Below are positions 1-8,826 of a DNA stretch of 40,238 nucleotides, piece by piece. A program made the translations under genes and the position numbers. The notes beneath the pieces were generated by a model that saw only the letters and a program-made list of their open reading frames with translations, made no database searches and had not been told where the DNA came from. This DNA comes from Victivallaceae bacterium (GTDB lineage Bacteria; Verrucomicrobiota; Lentisphaeria; Victivallales; Victivallaceae), in assembly GCA_028691615.1 (NCBI GenBank), contig JAQUYX010000006.1:1-40238 (forward strand), given 5' to 3'. Position 1 is the first letter of the stretch; each line of letters opens with the position of its first letter.

Positions 1-3000
1 CAAAGCCCACCCAGCCGTCGGAAACAAGCGTGCCCGCCGCCTTAACCGTACCGAGATCGCCGACATCGCCCTTCCCGCCGACGCTCTTGAAATTGGTCCA
101 ATCGTCGGAATTGTCGCGCCGCACCCGAAACGTCTGCGTCGGGCTCCATTCGGAAACATTGCCTCCTGCGTCCACCGAGCGAACCTGATAGAACCAATCT
201 CCCGTCGCCAAATCGCCGAACTGTTTCCCGCAAACAGTCAGAAATTCCCCGTCGCCGGACAGCGCCTCGGCATTGGCGTAGCGCAAATGATATCCGGCAA
301 TTCCGGAACCGCCCTCGTCGGCGGCGGCCGACCATTCCACAAAAATCCCGTTCCCGCGCCCATAATCTTTAAAATTCGCGGGCATCTCAGGTGCCGTCGT
401 GTCGATGTTGGATACGACATATTGCGCCGTCGCAGTATTTTGATTGTCGTCAACCGCCTGAAAATAGATCGTGGCATTTGCCGTGACCGTGACGCCGTCT
501 CCATAGTCAAGCCACTGCCCGTCATCAATCTTGTACTGCTTATGAAGCAGCGTCCCATTGTCCGCAAAGACCGCCGTGACCGTAACCGGCTGATTGGTGA
601 ACGCAGTCTGATCGGCAGAAATTGATTCAATCGTCGGCGCGGTCACATCCAGGACATTCAAGGTCTTGACGGTGCTCCACCCGGAATAATTTCCGCTCGC
701 ATCATAAGCCCGCAATTGGTATTCGTGCGCCCCGACCGCCAATTCCCCACAGCGATAGGACAATGCCGCAGTCCGAAAAACAGCATCCCCGATTTTCAGT
801 TCATACCCGGCCACCCCGACATTGTCCAACGCCGCGCGCCACGTGAACGTCGCAGTATATTGCCCCGCATTTTGAACCGCGGACGGCCCCCCATTGAGCT
901 CCGGCGCAATGACGTCGGGAGGCAGGATTCCGCTCACCGAGAGCACCGCACGCTGCTCCGCACCGGAGATGAGCTTCGAAAATTGATAGGTTGCTCCGTT
1001 CAGAACCACGTTTTCTCCTGCAGATAATGTCCGGGAAACCGTTCCAGAAGAGAGCGTAATCCGGCTCAGATCCCCCAAATTTGCCCCCCCGACCAGAGTG
1101 TATCCTCCGTTGGAATCCACCTCGGAAACGTCCACTGTCAGCGAAACGAGCGAATTCCATGTGCTGGTATTGACCCGAATCCCCTCCAGCGCCGCGTCCG
1201 ACAACACAATTTTCATTCCGGTGGAATACGAAGAAATAACGTCCGTGTACAATCGCGCATTGCCCTCGATCAGGATGGAGGAACCGGAAGACACCGCAAT
1301 TTTACCAATCACAAGGGCATTGCCGGAGAACCGCAGATTCCCCGTCCCGGTCGCATAGACTGCATACCGATCTTGCGCAAGCGCAAGCAGTTCAGTTTTG
1401 TTGGCCTCAAACGCAGCCAATTTCTGCAGGATGGTATCCTTGTCGTTGACGCCTTCGAAGCGGCCGGCAAAAATCGTTCCCGTAACGGTAATGTCAATCT
1501 TCTTACTGTAAATCGCATAGGCATTTGTTTCCGCGCCAACGGCAATCAACCCGGAGATTTCTCCGGAAACCACCAGCGCCTCCTGCGCATACAGTCCGTA
1601 GGCCGCTGAACCGGATGCGTTTCGACAGGAAAGGAAAATCGTTCCCGAAAGATCCCCGTTGACCTTCAGCACGTCTCCCGACGAAAACCCGTGCAGCGCT
1701 CCGTAGCGGTTGTATTTTGCGCCGGAAAAATCGAAGTGATTGTAAATCGTCCCGCCAAAATCACCGTTGATCGTCAAATCCCCGTCGGCCTTCACGCCGC
1801 AAGCCCGATTTGCCGCGGTATTCAATCCGTTCGTCGCCTCAAAAACAATGCTCTCAGCACCCGAAGCCGCCCCGACAAAGTTGAGCGTCAAATCATTGCC
1901 GACAATTCCCGCAGCGGTAATGCAGTCGGATACCTTCGAATCCAACGTGATATTCTCTCCGGCAAACGTTACCGTGCCATTCCAATGAGGCCCGTAGGAA
2001 TAGGTATCGACCCACGCGGCGTCGTCGCCAAACAGAATCGCAGCGTTCCGAATCGAAGAGCAGGAGAGCGTGTTATTTCCCGCCAGCGTCACGGATATCT
2101 CGTTGCCCATCAGTTGCAACGCCGCCGGATATGACGCGCGAATCGTTGCTCCGTCGGCAAGCACAACGTCCCCCTGAATTGACTGCGTACTTGTGAAAGT
2201 CCCGGAAATCGTTCTGGCGTAATCCACCGCGACCTCCGACGCAGCGGTCCACCCGGAAACATTGCCCGCCCCGTCAACCGCACGCATCCGCCAATACCAT
2301 GTCCCGGAGGGAAGCACAATGGAAATGTCATTCGAAATGGCTTCCTGCATCTGAGAATCTTCGAAATTGATATTTTTCGAATATTCAAGTTGATAGGAAA
2401 CTCCGGAAAAGTCCGCCACCGGTGTCCATGACAGCGCCAAGACGTTGTCGGTGAGCTTCTCCTCCAGCAGCTTGGGCGTCTCCGGCGGCATCTCGTCCGT
2501 ACCGGTGACGGACAGCACCAAGGTCGACTCCGCCGCCGCAAGCGACACAATTCTGCCGTCCGCCAGCGAAACCATGCCGCCCACCGTCAACGCCTTCCCC
2601 TCCCCGCCGGAATTCACCGTGATCGATGCACTTTGGATTTGGGAGAGATCCCCTTCGATCAGCCAATATTCCCCCCACGCGTTACTCACATCAACCTGAA
2701 TGACGGTATTTGCCGCCGGACCGGAACCGTCGGAAAAATAGAGCATCGAGTCTCCGCTCGGTTTCGCAAGATCAAACAGGAGGACATTCTGCGCCAGAAT
2801 CGCACCGGATTGCACCGCGACCCGTCCGCCGATCTTCCAATCACCGTCAACTTGTCCGCCGGAACTGACAAAGACTCGGCCTCCAAACTCAATGACCGAA
2901 TCCGTAGCCGTCCCGCCGGACAATACAATCTGACTGCCGCCGGAGCAAACCACGGTATCGTTCGCGTTCCCCTGAAGCCCCACATACTGCCGACCGCCGG

Positions 3001-5182
3001 AACTGACCCGCGTGAAGTGCGTAATCCCCCCCGCCGTACCGTTGCATACCCTCAGATATTGGATTCCGCCGTCATAAACCTCGGTGTTGTCGGCGGTCCC
3101 GCCGTAATAAACATATTCAATTCCGCCGGAGGACACGACCGTATCCACCCCGGAACCGCCACTGCTGATAATCTGTGTCCCGCCACTGGATAAGTGCGCA
3201 GAATAAGTCTTTGCCCCGCTATTGATGATTTGATGGGAATAATCCCCCCAGACGCGCGTATTGTAACTGATCGCGCCCGTATTCAACCACATCTGTCCCG
3301 CCGCCAGCACCTGCGTATGATACGCTCGCGCTCCGCTGCCAAAACTCAATCCGACCAGGGAATAAACGTCTTCGGCGGTTTCCCCGTATATCATGCAATT
3401 GCTTGCCACCGAACCGATGATCGAAAAATCGCCATCGGGATTGGTCCCCGTGATCGTCCTTTGATATTGGTCTCCGATGTAGCCGGAGAGGATTCCGCCG
3501 GATTCCTGCACAAGATCACGGATTGTGGCCCCGGGGGTCCACCCGAGATCAAGCATCCCCCCGCTGGCGATGGTCGTGGATACCACATTTGCACTGCCGT
3601 AAACTTTCTGTTGGGAGAATCGATCCAAATAAGTGTCGATGACCGTTCCCCCCGAAACATATTGCACGGAATCCTTGGTGAAATCAGTCGAGGAGGTTCC
3701 CGACAACGTCGTCCCCGACGCGCTGCCGCCGGAATAAACATACTGCGCGCCATTCATGATCGAAGTATTCAACGCGCTTCCGCCGCTGCTGACAATCTCG
3801 ATTCCCCCGGAACCAATGTCCGTCTGCGCGGCGACGCCTCCATTTTTGACATACAACGTGCCGCCGCTGCCAATCAAGGTGGAAGTCATCTGCCCGTTCT
3901 CAAGCGTCACGCTCGATCCACGGATGATTCTGTTGTAATTGGCGGTCGCACTGGCGACATCCAGAATCTGCTCGGTCACATTGTTGGTGCGATTGGTCTC
4001 CGCCGTGAGTTTCCCGTCGGGATCGATGACAATGGCGATTCTGTGACTGCCCTGCGCAAGTTTTCCGATGGAAATATCCCGTTCCAAAACATATTCTCCG
4101 GCGCCGACCGAGAGGATGGACACGGTACTGACCGTCACGCCATCCACGGTGACGGCCGCTACGAACGCGCCCGACGCGGTCGTGCCGAGATTCTGCACTG
4201 CGAAATTGACAAAAAGCTCCTTCTGGGCATCGGGCGAACCGGTCTGGGTCAACGCGCCTCGGGTATCGGAGATCACCAGCGCGGAGGACCATCCGGCAGG
4301 AATGTAGGTTGCATTCAAATCGACGGCGTCGACGGTGAATACCACCGTGGAAATGGAGGTCAGCGGCCGGTTGGCGTAGGAAAAATAATAACTTCCGTTC
4401 CAGCTCATGCGCTGATCGTGCCGATAGGTGTCGTCGAAGATGATCTCCCGCGTGTCCGCGTCATACCCGTAGCCGATCATGCTGTGTCCTTCAATACTCA
4501 CAATCACGGGTCTGCCCGCATCAATCTCCGCCATGTATTTTTCAAACGTGAACGAACCGCCGTTGCCGTCGACCTTAAATGTTCCCGATTTGGCGGCGTC
4601 CAGAGAATACCCCCGGGAGTTGACATACAAATAGAGTCCGTACATCATGCCGGTATCTCTGGAGTACATGGTTCGCGACACGCCGCCGGCACTCACCGTG
4701 ATGGTGTTGGTGCTGGCCAGTTCCCGCTCCAGCGTCGCATAAAAGAGGCAGGTCGCATAATCCGTCTGTCCCCGCCAATATTGTCCGGTGCCGAGATAGT
4801 CCGCAAGGCAGTTCCATTCGGATACGTTCAATTCGGAGATTCCCGAATCGACACCGCCGCCGACAAAGGTGTATTCCAGCTCTGTTTCGGGGGTTGTCTC
4901 AAAAAAACGTCCGACATACTCCTCGGAGGCGATGAAACGCCCCAACACAGAGGAGAACTCATTCATATTGTAGGCGTCTCCATCGGAGCCGCGGGAATCG
5001 ACCGTGATGGTTCCTTCGATCAGATTGGAGAAACTGCTGTTGGAATAGCCATAAAGGTCATAATAGCCAAGCAGCATTCCCATCGCAGTGGCGGTGCAGC
5101 CGTACATATATTCCGCTTCCGGCATGGCGTTGGGCAACAATACTTCCGCCGCGGAAGAGGCCAGTTCGCTTTGACTTTCCAT
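1..5182 (-). CDS. Giant C39-like peptidase / CARDB / AIDA-repeat / FN3 surface protein, 3' end outside window
   Basis: One frame stays open from the ATG at 5182 to the left edge (1727 codons seen), so the C-terminus is missing. Domains in order: a papain-like peptidase head (about residues 20-265) with the motif YGCTATAMGMLLGYYD (Cys29), GHSMIGYGYD (His233) and a following DDT (Asp251), the Cys-His-Asp order of C39-type proteases; a CARDB-like beta domain (about 290-420); AIDA-type SGG repeats (about 420-785); an FN3-like domain ending in VDGAGNVSGW (about 900-985); a long beta-rich passenger-like stretch; a second FN3 domain with the same ending, an Ig-like domain and a third FN3. The last visible residues (GTLVSDGWVGF) look like the start of another beta domain. 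No N-terminal signal peptide is visible, so type I secretion or another route is likely. A GGGAG box lies about 11 bases before the start. Role inferred: surface adhesin or self-processing exoprotein. Confidence 0.88.
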   Translation of the reverse strand, partial: MESQSELASSAAEVLLPNAMPEAEYMYGCTATAMGMLLGYYDLYGYSNSSFSNLIEGTITVDSRGSDGDAYNMNEFSSVLGRFIASEEYVGRFFETTPETELEYTFVGGGVDSGISELNVSEWNCLADYLGTGQYWRGQTDYATCLFYATLERELASTNTITVSAGGVSRTMYSRDTGMMYGLYLYVNSRGYSLDAAKSGTFKVDGNGGSFTFEKYMAEIDAGRPVIVSIEGHSMIGYGYDADTREIIFDDTYRHDQRMSWNGSYYFSYANRPLTSISTVVFTVDAVDLNATYIPAGWSSALVISDTRGALTQTGSPDAQKELFVNFAVQNLGTTASGAFVAAVTVDGVTVSTVSILSVGAGEYVLERDISIGKLAQGSHRIAIVIDPDGKLTAETNRTNNVTEQILDVASATANYNRIIRGSSVTLENGQMTSTLIGSGGTLYVKNGGVAAQTDIGSGGIEIVSSGGSALNTSIMNGAQYVYSGGSASGTTLSGTSSTDFTKDSVQYVSGGTVIDTYLDRFSQQKVYGSANVVSTTIASGGMLDLGWTPGATIRDLVQESGGILSGYIGDQYQRTITGTNPDGDFSIIGSVASNCMIYGETAEDVYSLVGLSFGSGARAYHTQVLAAGQMWLNTGAISYNTRVWGDYSHQIINSGAKTYSAHLSSGGTQIISSGGSGVDTVVSSGGIEYVYYGGTADNTEVYDGGIQYLRVCNGTAGGITHFTRVSSGGRQYVGLQGNANDTVVCSGGSQIVLSGGTATDSVIEFGGRVFVSSGGQVDGDWKIGGRVAVQSGAILAQNVLLFDLAKPSGDSMLYFSDGSGPAANTVIQVDVSNAWGEYWLIEGDLSQIQSASITVNSGGEGKALTVGGMVSLADGRIVSLAAAESTLVLSVTGTDEMPPETPKLLEEKLTDNVLALSWTPVADFSGVSYQLEYSKNINFEDSQMQEAISNDISIVLPSGTWYWRMRAVDGAGNVSGWTAASEVAVDYARTISGTFTSTQSIQGDVVLADGATIRASYPAALQLMGNEISVTLAGNNTLSCSSIRNAAILFGDDAAWVDTYSYGPHWNGTVTFAGENITLDSKVSDCITAAGIVGNDLTLNFVGAASGAESIVFEATNGLNTAANRACGVKADGDLTINGDFGGTIYNHFDFSGAKYNRYGALHGFSSGDVLKVNGDLSGTIFLSCRNASGSAAYGLYAQEALVVSGEISGLIAVGAETNAYAIYSKKIDITVTGTIFAGRFEGVNDKDTILQKLAAFEANKTELLALAQDRYAVYATGTGNLRFSGNALVIGKIAVSSGSSILIEGNARLYTDVISSYSTGMKIVLSDAALEGIRVNTSTWNSLVSLTVDVSEVDSNGGYTLVGGANLGDLSRITLSSGTVSRTLSAGENVVLNGATYQFSKLISGAEQRAVLSVSGILPPDVIAPELNGGPSAVQNAGQYTATFTWRAALDNVGVAGYELKIGDAVFRTAALSYRCGELAVGAHEYQLRAYDASGNYSGWSTVKTLNVLDVTAPTIESISADQTAFTNQPVTVTAVFADNGTLLHKQYKIDDGQWLDYGDGVTVTANATIYFQAVDDNQNTATAQYVVSNIDTTAPEMPANFKDYGRGNGIFVEWSAAADEGGSGIAGYHLRYANAEALSGDGEFLTVCGKQFGDLATGDWFYQVRSVDAGGNVSEWSPTQTFRVRRDNSDDWTNFKSVGGKGDVGDLGTVKAAGTLVSDGWVGF
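2830..3920 (-). repeat. AIDA-type degenerate repeat array inside the giant protein
   Basis: The encoded protein repeats a unit of about 19-20 residues built on SGG...V.SGG.A..T.V. Examples are SGGIEIVSSGGSALNTSI, GGTQIISSGGSGVDTVV and GGSQIVLSGGTATDSVI. Roughly ten units can be counted, with two irregular inserts in the middle. Such repeats form right-handed beta-helix passengers in AIDA-like adhesins. The repeats have diverged at DNA level, so they are old rather than recently amplified. Confidence 0.8.
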
Positions 5183-5340
5183 TCTAAAAATTCTCCCTGC
5201 GTTTGAGCACCAGGAAATCAAATCGCGTAAATTTTTTCGATCCCTTCATCGCTCATGATACCAATAGCACCGGAACAATCGTTTTCTGTCGCAAACTCTT
5301 AAAGATCAAGCCAAAGGAAGATCATTTTTCTGCTTTTTTT

Positions 5341-5370
5341 GGCATATCGACTAATGCTCTGCAATGTCAA
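5341..5370 (-). promoter_or_regulatory. Candidate promoter of the giant protein gene
   Basis: On the minus strand a perfect TTGACA (5370-5365) is followed after 18 bases by TATGCC (5346-5341). The -35 is good and the -10 is weak. The start codon at 5182 would leave a leader of about 155 bases, long enough for regulation, but I recognise no riboswitch in it. Confidence 0.35.
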
Positions 5371-5408
5371 ATGGAACCGTTTCATTTTCACAATAGTCTT
5401 ACTTTGAG

Positions 5409-5432
5409 ACAAATGCAAAAACAAATGCAAAA
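5409..5432. repeat. Perfect tandem duplication of a 12-mer
   Basis: ACAAATGCAAAA occurs twice head to tail (5409-5420 and 5421-5432). It lies between the stop of the AraC-type gene and the promoter region of the giant protein gene. It could be a direct-repeat binding site, upstream of the -35 on the minus strand, or simple AT-rich slippage. Confidence 0.6.
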
Positions 5433-5459
5433 AAATATAAAAAATCTTGTCCCGTCAAG
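5431..5459 (-). terminator. Weak intrinsic terminator after the AraC-type gene
   Basis: Reading the minus strand just past the stop codon, CTTG-ACGGGA-CAAG forms a four-pair stem followed by ATTTTTATATTTTT. The U-tract is good but the stem is short, so termination would be partial at best. Confidence 0.3.
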
Positions 5460-5462
5460 GTT

Positions 5463-6314
5463 TCAGATTGCGTCCTTTTTCCTTGCCCGCCGGCGGTAGT
5501 CGCTCGGCGAGACGCCCATGCTCTCCTTGAACACCCTGCTCAGGTGAAATTCATTGGCAAACCCGCAGCGGCCGGCAATCACCCGCAGCGGGAAATCCGT
5601 CCCATTGAGCAGATACGCCGCCTGGTCCAGACGATATTTGCGCAGCATCCGCGAAAAGGGCTGCCGGAATAATTTCTGGACGACCACGCTTGCGTAAGAG
5701 ACCGACAGATGCAATTCCGCGGCAAGATCCGGCAGTCCGATCGGATCTGCAAAATGGCGCAATAAATAATTATGAATCCGGATCGCCTTGCTGTCGGGAT
5801 CATCCATCAACAGTTTTTTGCGCTTGAGATGATGAATCAATCCGTCCGAGAACAGCTCCAACAAAGGCAAATACCGGTCGCCCTGAGACTCCGACCAGAC
5901 CGGAAGCCGGTCATATTCCAAGTAGAACTCCTCCGGCAGCGTCGCATCCTTCTCCGCCGGACACTTCCCGGCGGTTTTCCACGTTCCGGCATACAGCATC
6001 CCGTAATGGAAATTCCGGTCAATCAACGGCACGACCAATTGCACGACGCCTTTCCAGCAGCAGGACGAAAAGGGCTGCTGCCGTTCCAAACAGATTTGAT
6101 TCATCCGATAGCGGCAGTTGTCAATGCAACGGTCGCAAAATCCGCATCGGCACACCATGTTTTTTTGGTGCGATGCCCGTTCCAAAGTAAAGATCGATTG
6201 GCTCTGACGCCAGCGTAAAATTCCGTCCTGATCCACGATCGTCAATTTGAGGGAAATCGTCTCTTCCAGAAGAGCGATCTTCCGCTCCAACTGCTCATAT
6301 TCTCTTTGATCCAT
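5463..6314 (-). CDS. AraC family transcriptional regulator with cysteine-rich PocR-like sensor
   Basis: A one-component regulator of 283 residues. The C-terminal 100 residues form the double helix-turn-helix of the AraC family (LPDLAAELHLSVSYAS... and IAGRCGFANEFHLSRVFKE). The N-terminal part resembles the PocR sensory domain. It holds Cys55, Cys57, Cys60, Cys63, Cys67, Cys75, Cys85 and Cys86, and residues 57-67 have exact C-x2-C-x2-C-x3-C spacing, as in [4Fe-4S] ferredoxins. A possible short coiled coil precedes it (about residues 5-22). I chose the ATG at 6314 because upstream codons lie in AT-rich promoter DNA. A nine-codon frame (6343-6314) ends in TAATG overlapping this start and carries the nearest GGAAGGA. 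The gene is divergent from the 719-residue lyase-like gene, its likely target. The PocR assignment is by pattern only. Confidence 0.85.
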   Translation of the reverse strand: MDQREYEQLERKIALLEETISLKLTIVDQDGILRWRQSQSIFTLERASHQKNMVCRCGFCDRCIDNCRYRMNQICLERQQPFSSCCWKGVVQLVVPLIDRNFHYGMLYAGTWKTAGKCPAEKDATLPEEFYLEYDRLPVWSESQGDRYLPLLELFSDGLIHHLKRKKLLMDDPDSKAIRIHNYLLRHFADPIGLPDLAAELHLSVSYASVVVQKLFRQPFSRMLRKYRLDQAAYLLNGTDFPLRVIAGRCGFANEFHLSRVFKESMGVSPSDYRRRARKKDAI

Positions 6315-6431
6315 TAGGATATTCGCGTGCGGCGTCCTTCCATGATGCGGGGCACCCCCCTTTTTTTTAGAAAAAATATCTATATTTATCCAAAACAATA
6401 TCAATATATATGAAAAACGAAAAAATAGCCA

Positions 6432-6459
6432 TTCCTTTTTGAAAAAAAAATAGTATAAT
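6432..6459 (+). promoter_or_regulatory. Promoter of the lyase-like gene (weak -35, consensus -10)
   Basis: A perfect TATAAT (6454-6459) lies 16 bases after TTCCTT (6432-6437), within about 120 bases of very AT-rich DNA separating the divergent AraC-type gene. A poor -35 with a strong -10 is typical of promoters needing an activator. An AAGGA ribosome site lies just before the ATG at 6484. Confidence 0.55.
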
Positions 6460-6483
6460 ATCTACCAAAAAAAAGGATCCGTC

Positions 6484-8643
6484 ATGTCCGCAGCAAATGT
6501 GACTTCAAAAACCGCAACCGCAATCCTCAATTCCTGGCTTGACCGGCTCGACCAGTCCCTGACAACGCCCGCCGAGGCGCCGAACGTGCAATATTACGGA
6601 ACCGGCGAGTCCACACACTGGGCCATCCAAAGCAACTGGAATGTCGTCGGAGCGCTCACCGCACGGGGGGTGCTGCAAAAAGACCCGCGCAGCATCCATA
6701 CTGCGCTCGCGATCTTCCGCTATCTCCTCGGCACCCACCGGACCGGCGATCTTGTGGCGACCGACGGCAAACAGTGGCAGAATCACTGGATCAGCGTTTT
6801 GGGAATCGAGCGCGCGGCGTGCTGCCTCAAACTGTTGACCCCCTTTATGACCGCCGAAGATCAACTGCGGTTCAAAAATCTTCAGCTTGATATGGCCGAA
6901 TGGCTGCTCGATGAATACGATGTCGCCGCCGGACTGGATGGCCTCAGCGGCAGGAACCGCCCCGAGTCCAATCTCTGGAACGGCGCATTTCTTCATCGCA
7001 TGTGTCTGGATTATCCGGATCATCCCCGCTGTCATGAATTCCGCAAAAAGGGGACGAAACTGCTCCTCAACGGAATCTCTCTGGAACAGGATGCGAGCAG
7101 TTTATCGCGTTTCGATGGCATCGCATTGCAGGAATGGCATGTCGGAGCGAATTTCACCGAGAATTATTCGCTCGACCATCACGCCTATATGAATATCGGG
7201 TACAGTTTCATCTGCCTTTCCCACGTCGCCTTCACGCATTACTACTTCAAGCTCTCCGGCGCACAAGCGCCGGAAGCGCTTTATCTGCACGCGAAAGAGC
7301 TGTGGCAGACGGTGAAAAACTTTGTTTTTGCCGACGGCAGGCTTCTGCGAATCGGCGGAGACACCCGCGCAAGATACACCTACTGTCAGGTCTATGCACT
7401 AGTCGTGTTTCTTTTTGCCGGCGATTATTGGCAGGACGAGGAGGCCCGGAGTATGCAGTCCGGCTTGCTTGCGATTTTGGACAAGGAACAGCAAATCAAT
7501 CAGGACGGCAGTTTCTACGGAAAACGGCTTGCCAATATCCGGCAGCAGTCTTATTACTATTATACCCGTCTGGAATCCGATCCGGCGGTGGCGCTGGCGA
7601 ACGTGCTGACGATCTCCGATCGGCTGGGAATTTCCGATTCCGGAACCATCGGAGGAAAGCAAAATCCGCCCTGTTTCTGGACGGATGATTTTCATGCCGC
7701 GGCGCTCTTGAGAACCGGCAATAGCATCCGATCTTTTGTCGCCGACGGCGGACAGGGGCCGATGGCGCTCTGTCTTGCTGCGGATCGCAGCGACATGGCC
7801 GAATGGCAGAGCAATTTCTTTTTTAATTTCGGGCTGCACCGAAATCAGCATCACGTTCTCCGGCACAACATTCTGCGGGGCAAAGATCAATTTGTCGGCA
7901 CCTCCGTTACGGAATGGAGCGAAGAGGAACCGTATGGCGAAGGCGAAGAAGTGTACCGGGTGATTCGCAGTTATGCCGCGGTGGCGGGACTGCCGGACGG
8001 AAAAACGCTTCTGGTCTGCGAATATGTCATTGCGATCAAAGATGCCACGCTGGATTTCCGCCAGACGGTCAATTGGCAACTGCCCAACGATTGTTTCAAC
8101 GGCGGCAAGCGTTGGTATCGCGGCGGCAACAACTTCACCTGCACGACCGCGTCCCGTCCGGGGCAATCGCTTCTCATCCCCACGCATACGACCTTGCTGC
8201 ATGTCGACGGCACAACGCTCGAATCGATATACGGTGTGGAGCAGTTCTTCATTCGTCAGCGCGAAACCCCGGCGATCGTCGGGCAGTCGATGCGCGCACG
8301 AAAACTGCATTCTCTTTTCACCGACGAGATTTGTGGAGAATATCATCCGTCCGCCCGCGTGAAGAAAGGCGCATGTCTGGCGGACACTGCTTTTTGCATC
8401 ACTGCGGACACGCAGTGGGAGCAGTCAATCGCCAATGCGGGAAAAACACAACAACTCCCAACCGAAGGATTGCTGCGGGCGATGCTCTGTCGGGGCGTCA
8501 ATCGTGTGCAATATGGGTTCGCCGTCAACTTTGACACCGTCGCGCACAAAGAGTTCAACCGTACGCTCTCTCCGGGTGAAGCGATTCTGGTGGAAATATC
8601 TTCCTCCGAGTTGGAATCTCAGGCAATTGTTCACGGCCGGTGA
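6484..8643 (+). CDS. Putative cytoplasmic polysaccharide lyase / (alpha/alpha)6-toroid glycan enzyme
   Basis: 719 residues with an AAAGGA site before the ATG. The N-terminal half (about 1-400) is helix-rich with aromatic motifs (STHWAIQSNWN, QNHWISVLGIE, ESNLWNGAFLHR) like the alpha/alpha toroid of heparinase/alginate-lyase-type enzymes. NYSLDHHAY at residues 227-235 offers His232, His233 and Tyr235 as candidate catalytic residues. The C-terminal half is beta-rich (WSEEEPYGEGEEVYRVIRSY, NGGKRWYRGGNNF), fitting the beta-sandwich that follows the toroid in heparinase II/III-like lyases. There is no signal peptide or membrane segment, so it should act on imported oligosaccharides or unsaturated fragments in the cytoplasm. 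It is a single-gene unit, divergent from a cysteine-rich AraC regulator. I cannot name the family with certainty; a DUF with the same fold, or a glycoside hydrolase, is possible. Confidence 0.6.
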   Translation: MSAANVTSKTATAILNSWLDRLDQSLTTPAEAPNVQYYGTGESTHWAIQSNWNVVGALTARGVLQKDPRSIHTALAIFRYLLGTHRTGDLVATDGKQWQNHWISVLGIERAACCLKLLTPFMTAEDQLRFKNLQLDMAEWLLDEYDVAAGLDGLSGRNRPESNLWNGAFLHRMCLDYPDHPRCHEFRKKGTKLLLNGISLEQDASSLSRFDGIALQEWHVGANFTENYSLDHHAYMNIGYSFICLSHVAFTHYYFKLSGAQAPEALYLHAKELWQTVKNFVFADGRLLRIGGDTRARYTYCQVYALVVFLFAGDYWQDEEARSMQSGLLAILDKEQQINQDGSFYGKRLANIRQQSYYYYTRLESDPAVALANVLTISDRLGISDSGTIGGKQNPPCFWTDDFHAAALLRTGNSIRSFVADGGQGPMALCLAADRSDMAEWQSNFFFNFGLHRNQHHVLRHNILRGKDQFVGTSVTEWSEEEPYGEGEEVYRVIRSYAAVAGLPDGKTLLVCEYVIAIKDATLDFRQTVNWQLPNDCFNGGKRWYRGGNNFTCTTASRPGQSLLIPTHTTLLHVDGTTLESIYGVEQFFIRQRETPAIVGQSMRARKLHSLFTDEICGEYHPSARVKKGACLADTAFCITADTQWEQSIANAGKTQQLPTEGLLRAMLCRGVNRVQYGFAVNFDTVAHKEFNRTLSPGEAILVEISSSELESQAIVHGR

Positions 8644-8826
8644 ACCTGCCGAGGGATTCCGGATGGATCGGGAATAAAGGATAAAAGCGAGGATTTTGAT
8701 CAAAAGTTGCTCGGCAAGTTTCGACCGGGAAGTTCCCGTTTCAGGCCGTTTCAAGATTCCGAGAGACACGGCGCGAATTTTGCGGAAAGCCGTCCGCCAG
8801 TAAAAAAATAAAAAAATCAAGCACAA

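Noticed and set aside
2830-3920. CRISPR array or DNA tandem repeat
   Set aside because: The repetition is in the encoded protein and degenerate at DNA level, with no constant repeat and spacer lengths.
3194-5206. 670-codon open frame on the plus strand
   Set aside because: It lies antisense to the giant protein gene, whose frame contains recognisable domains. The plus-strand product is rich in Arg, Gly and His without any family motif, as expected for a shadow frame in GC-rich DNA.
5183-5340. Riboswitch in the long leader of the giant protein gene
   Set aside because: No conserved aptamer core that I recognise, including cyclic-di-GMP types, could be found.
8644-8826. Terminator between the convergent lyase-like and DeoR genes
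   Set aside because: GCGGA-AAGCCG-TCCGC is present, but the following run is A on the plus strand and the T-run precedes the stem on the minus strand, so the geometry is wrong. Nothing else seen in this gap.
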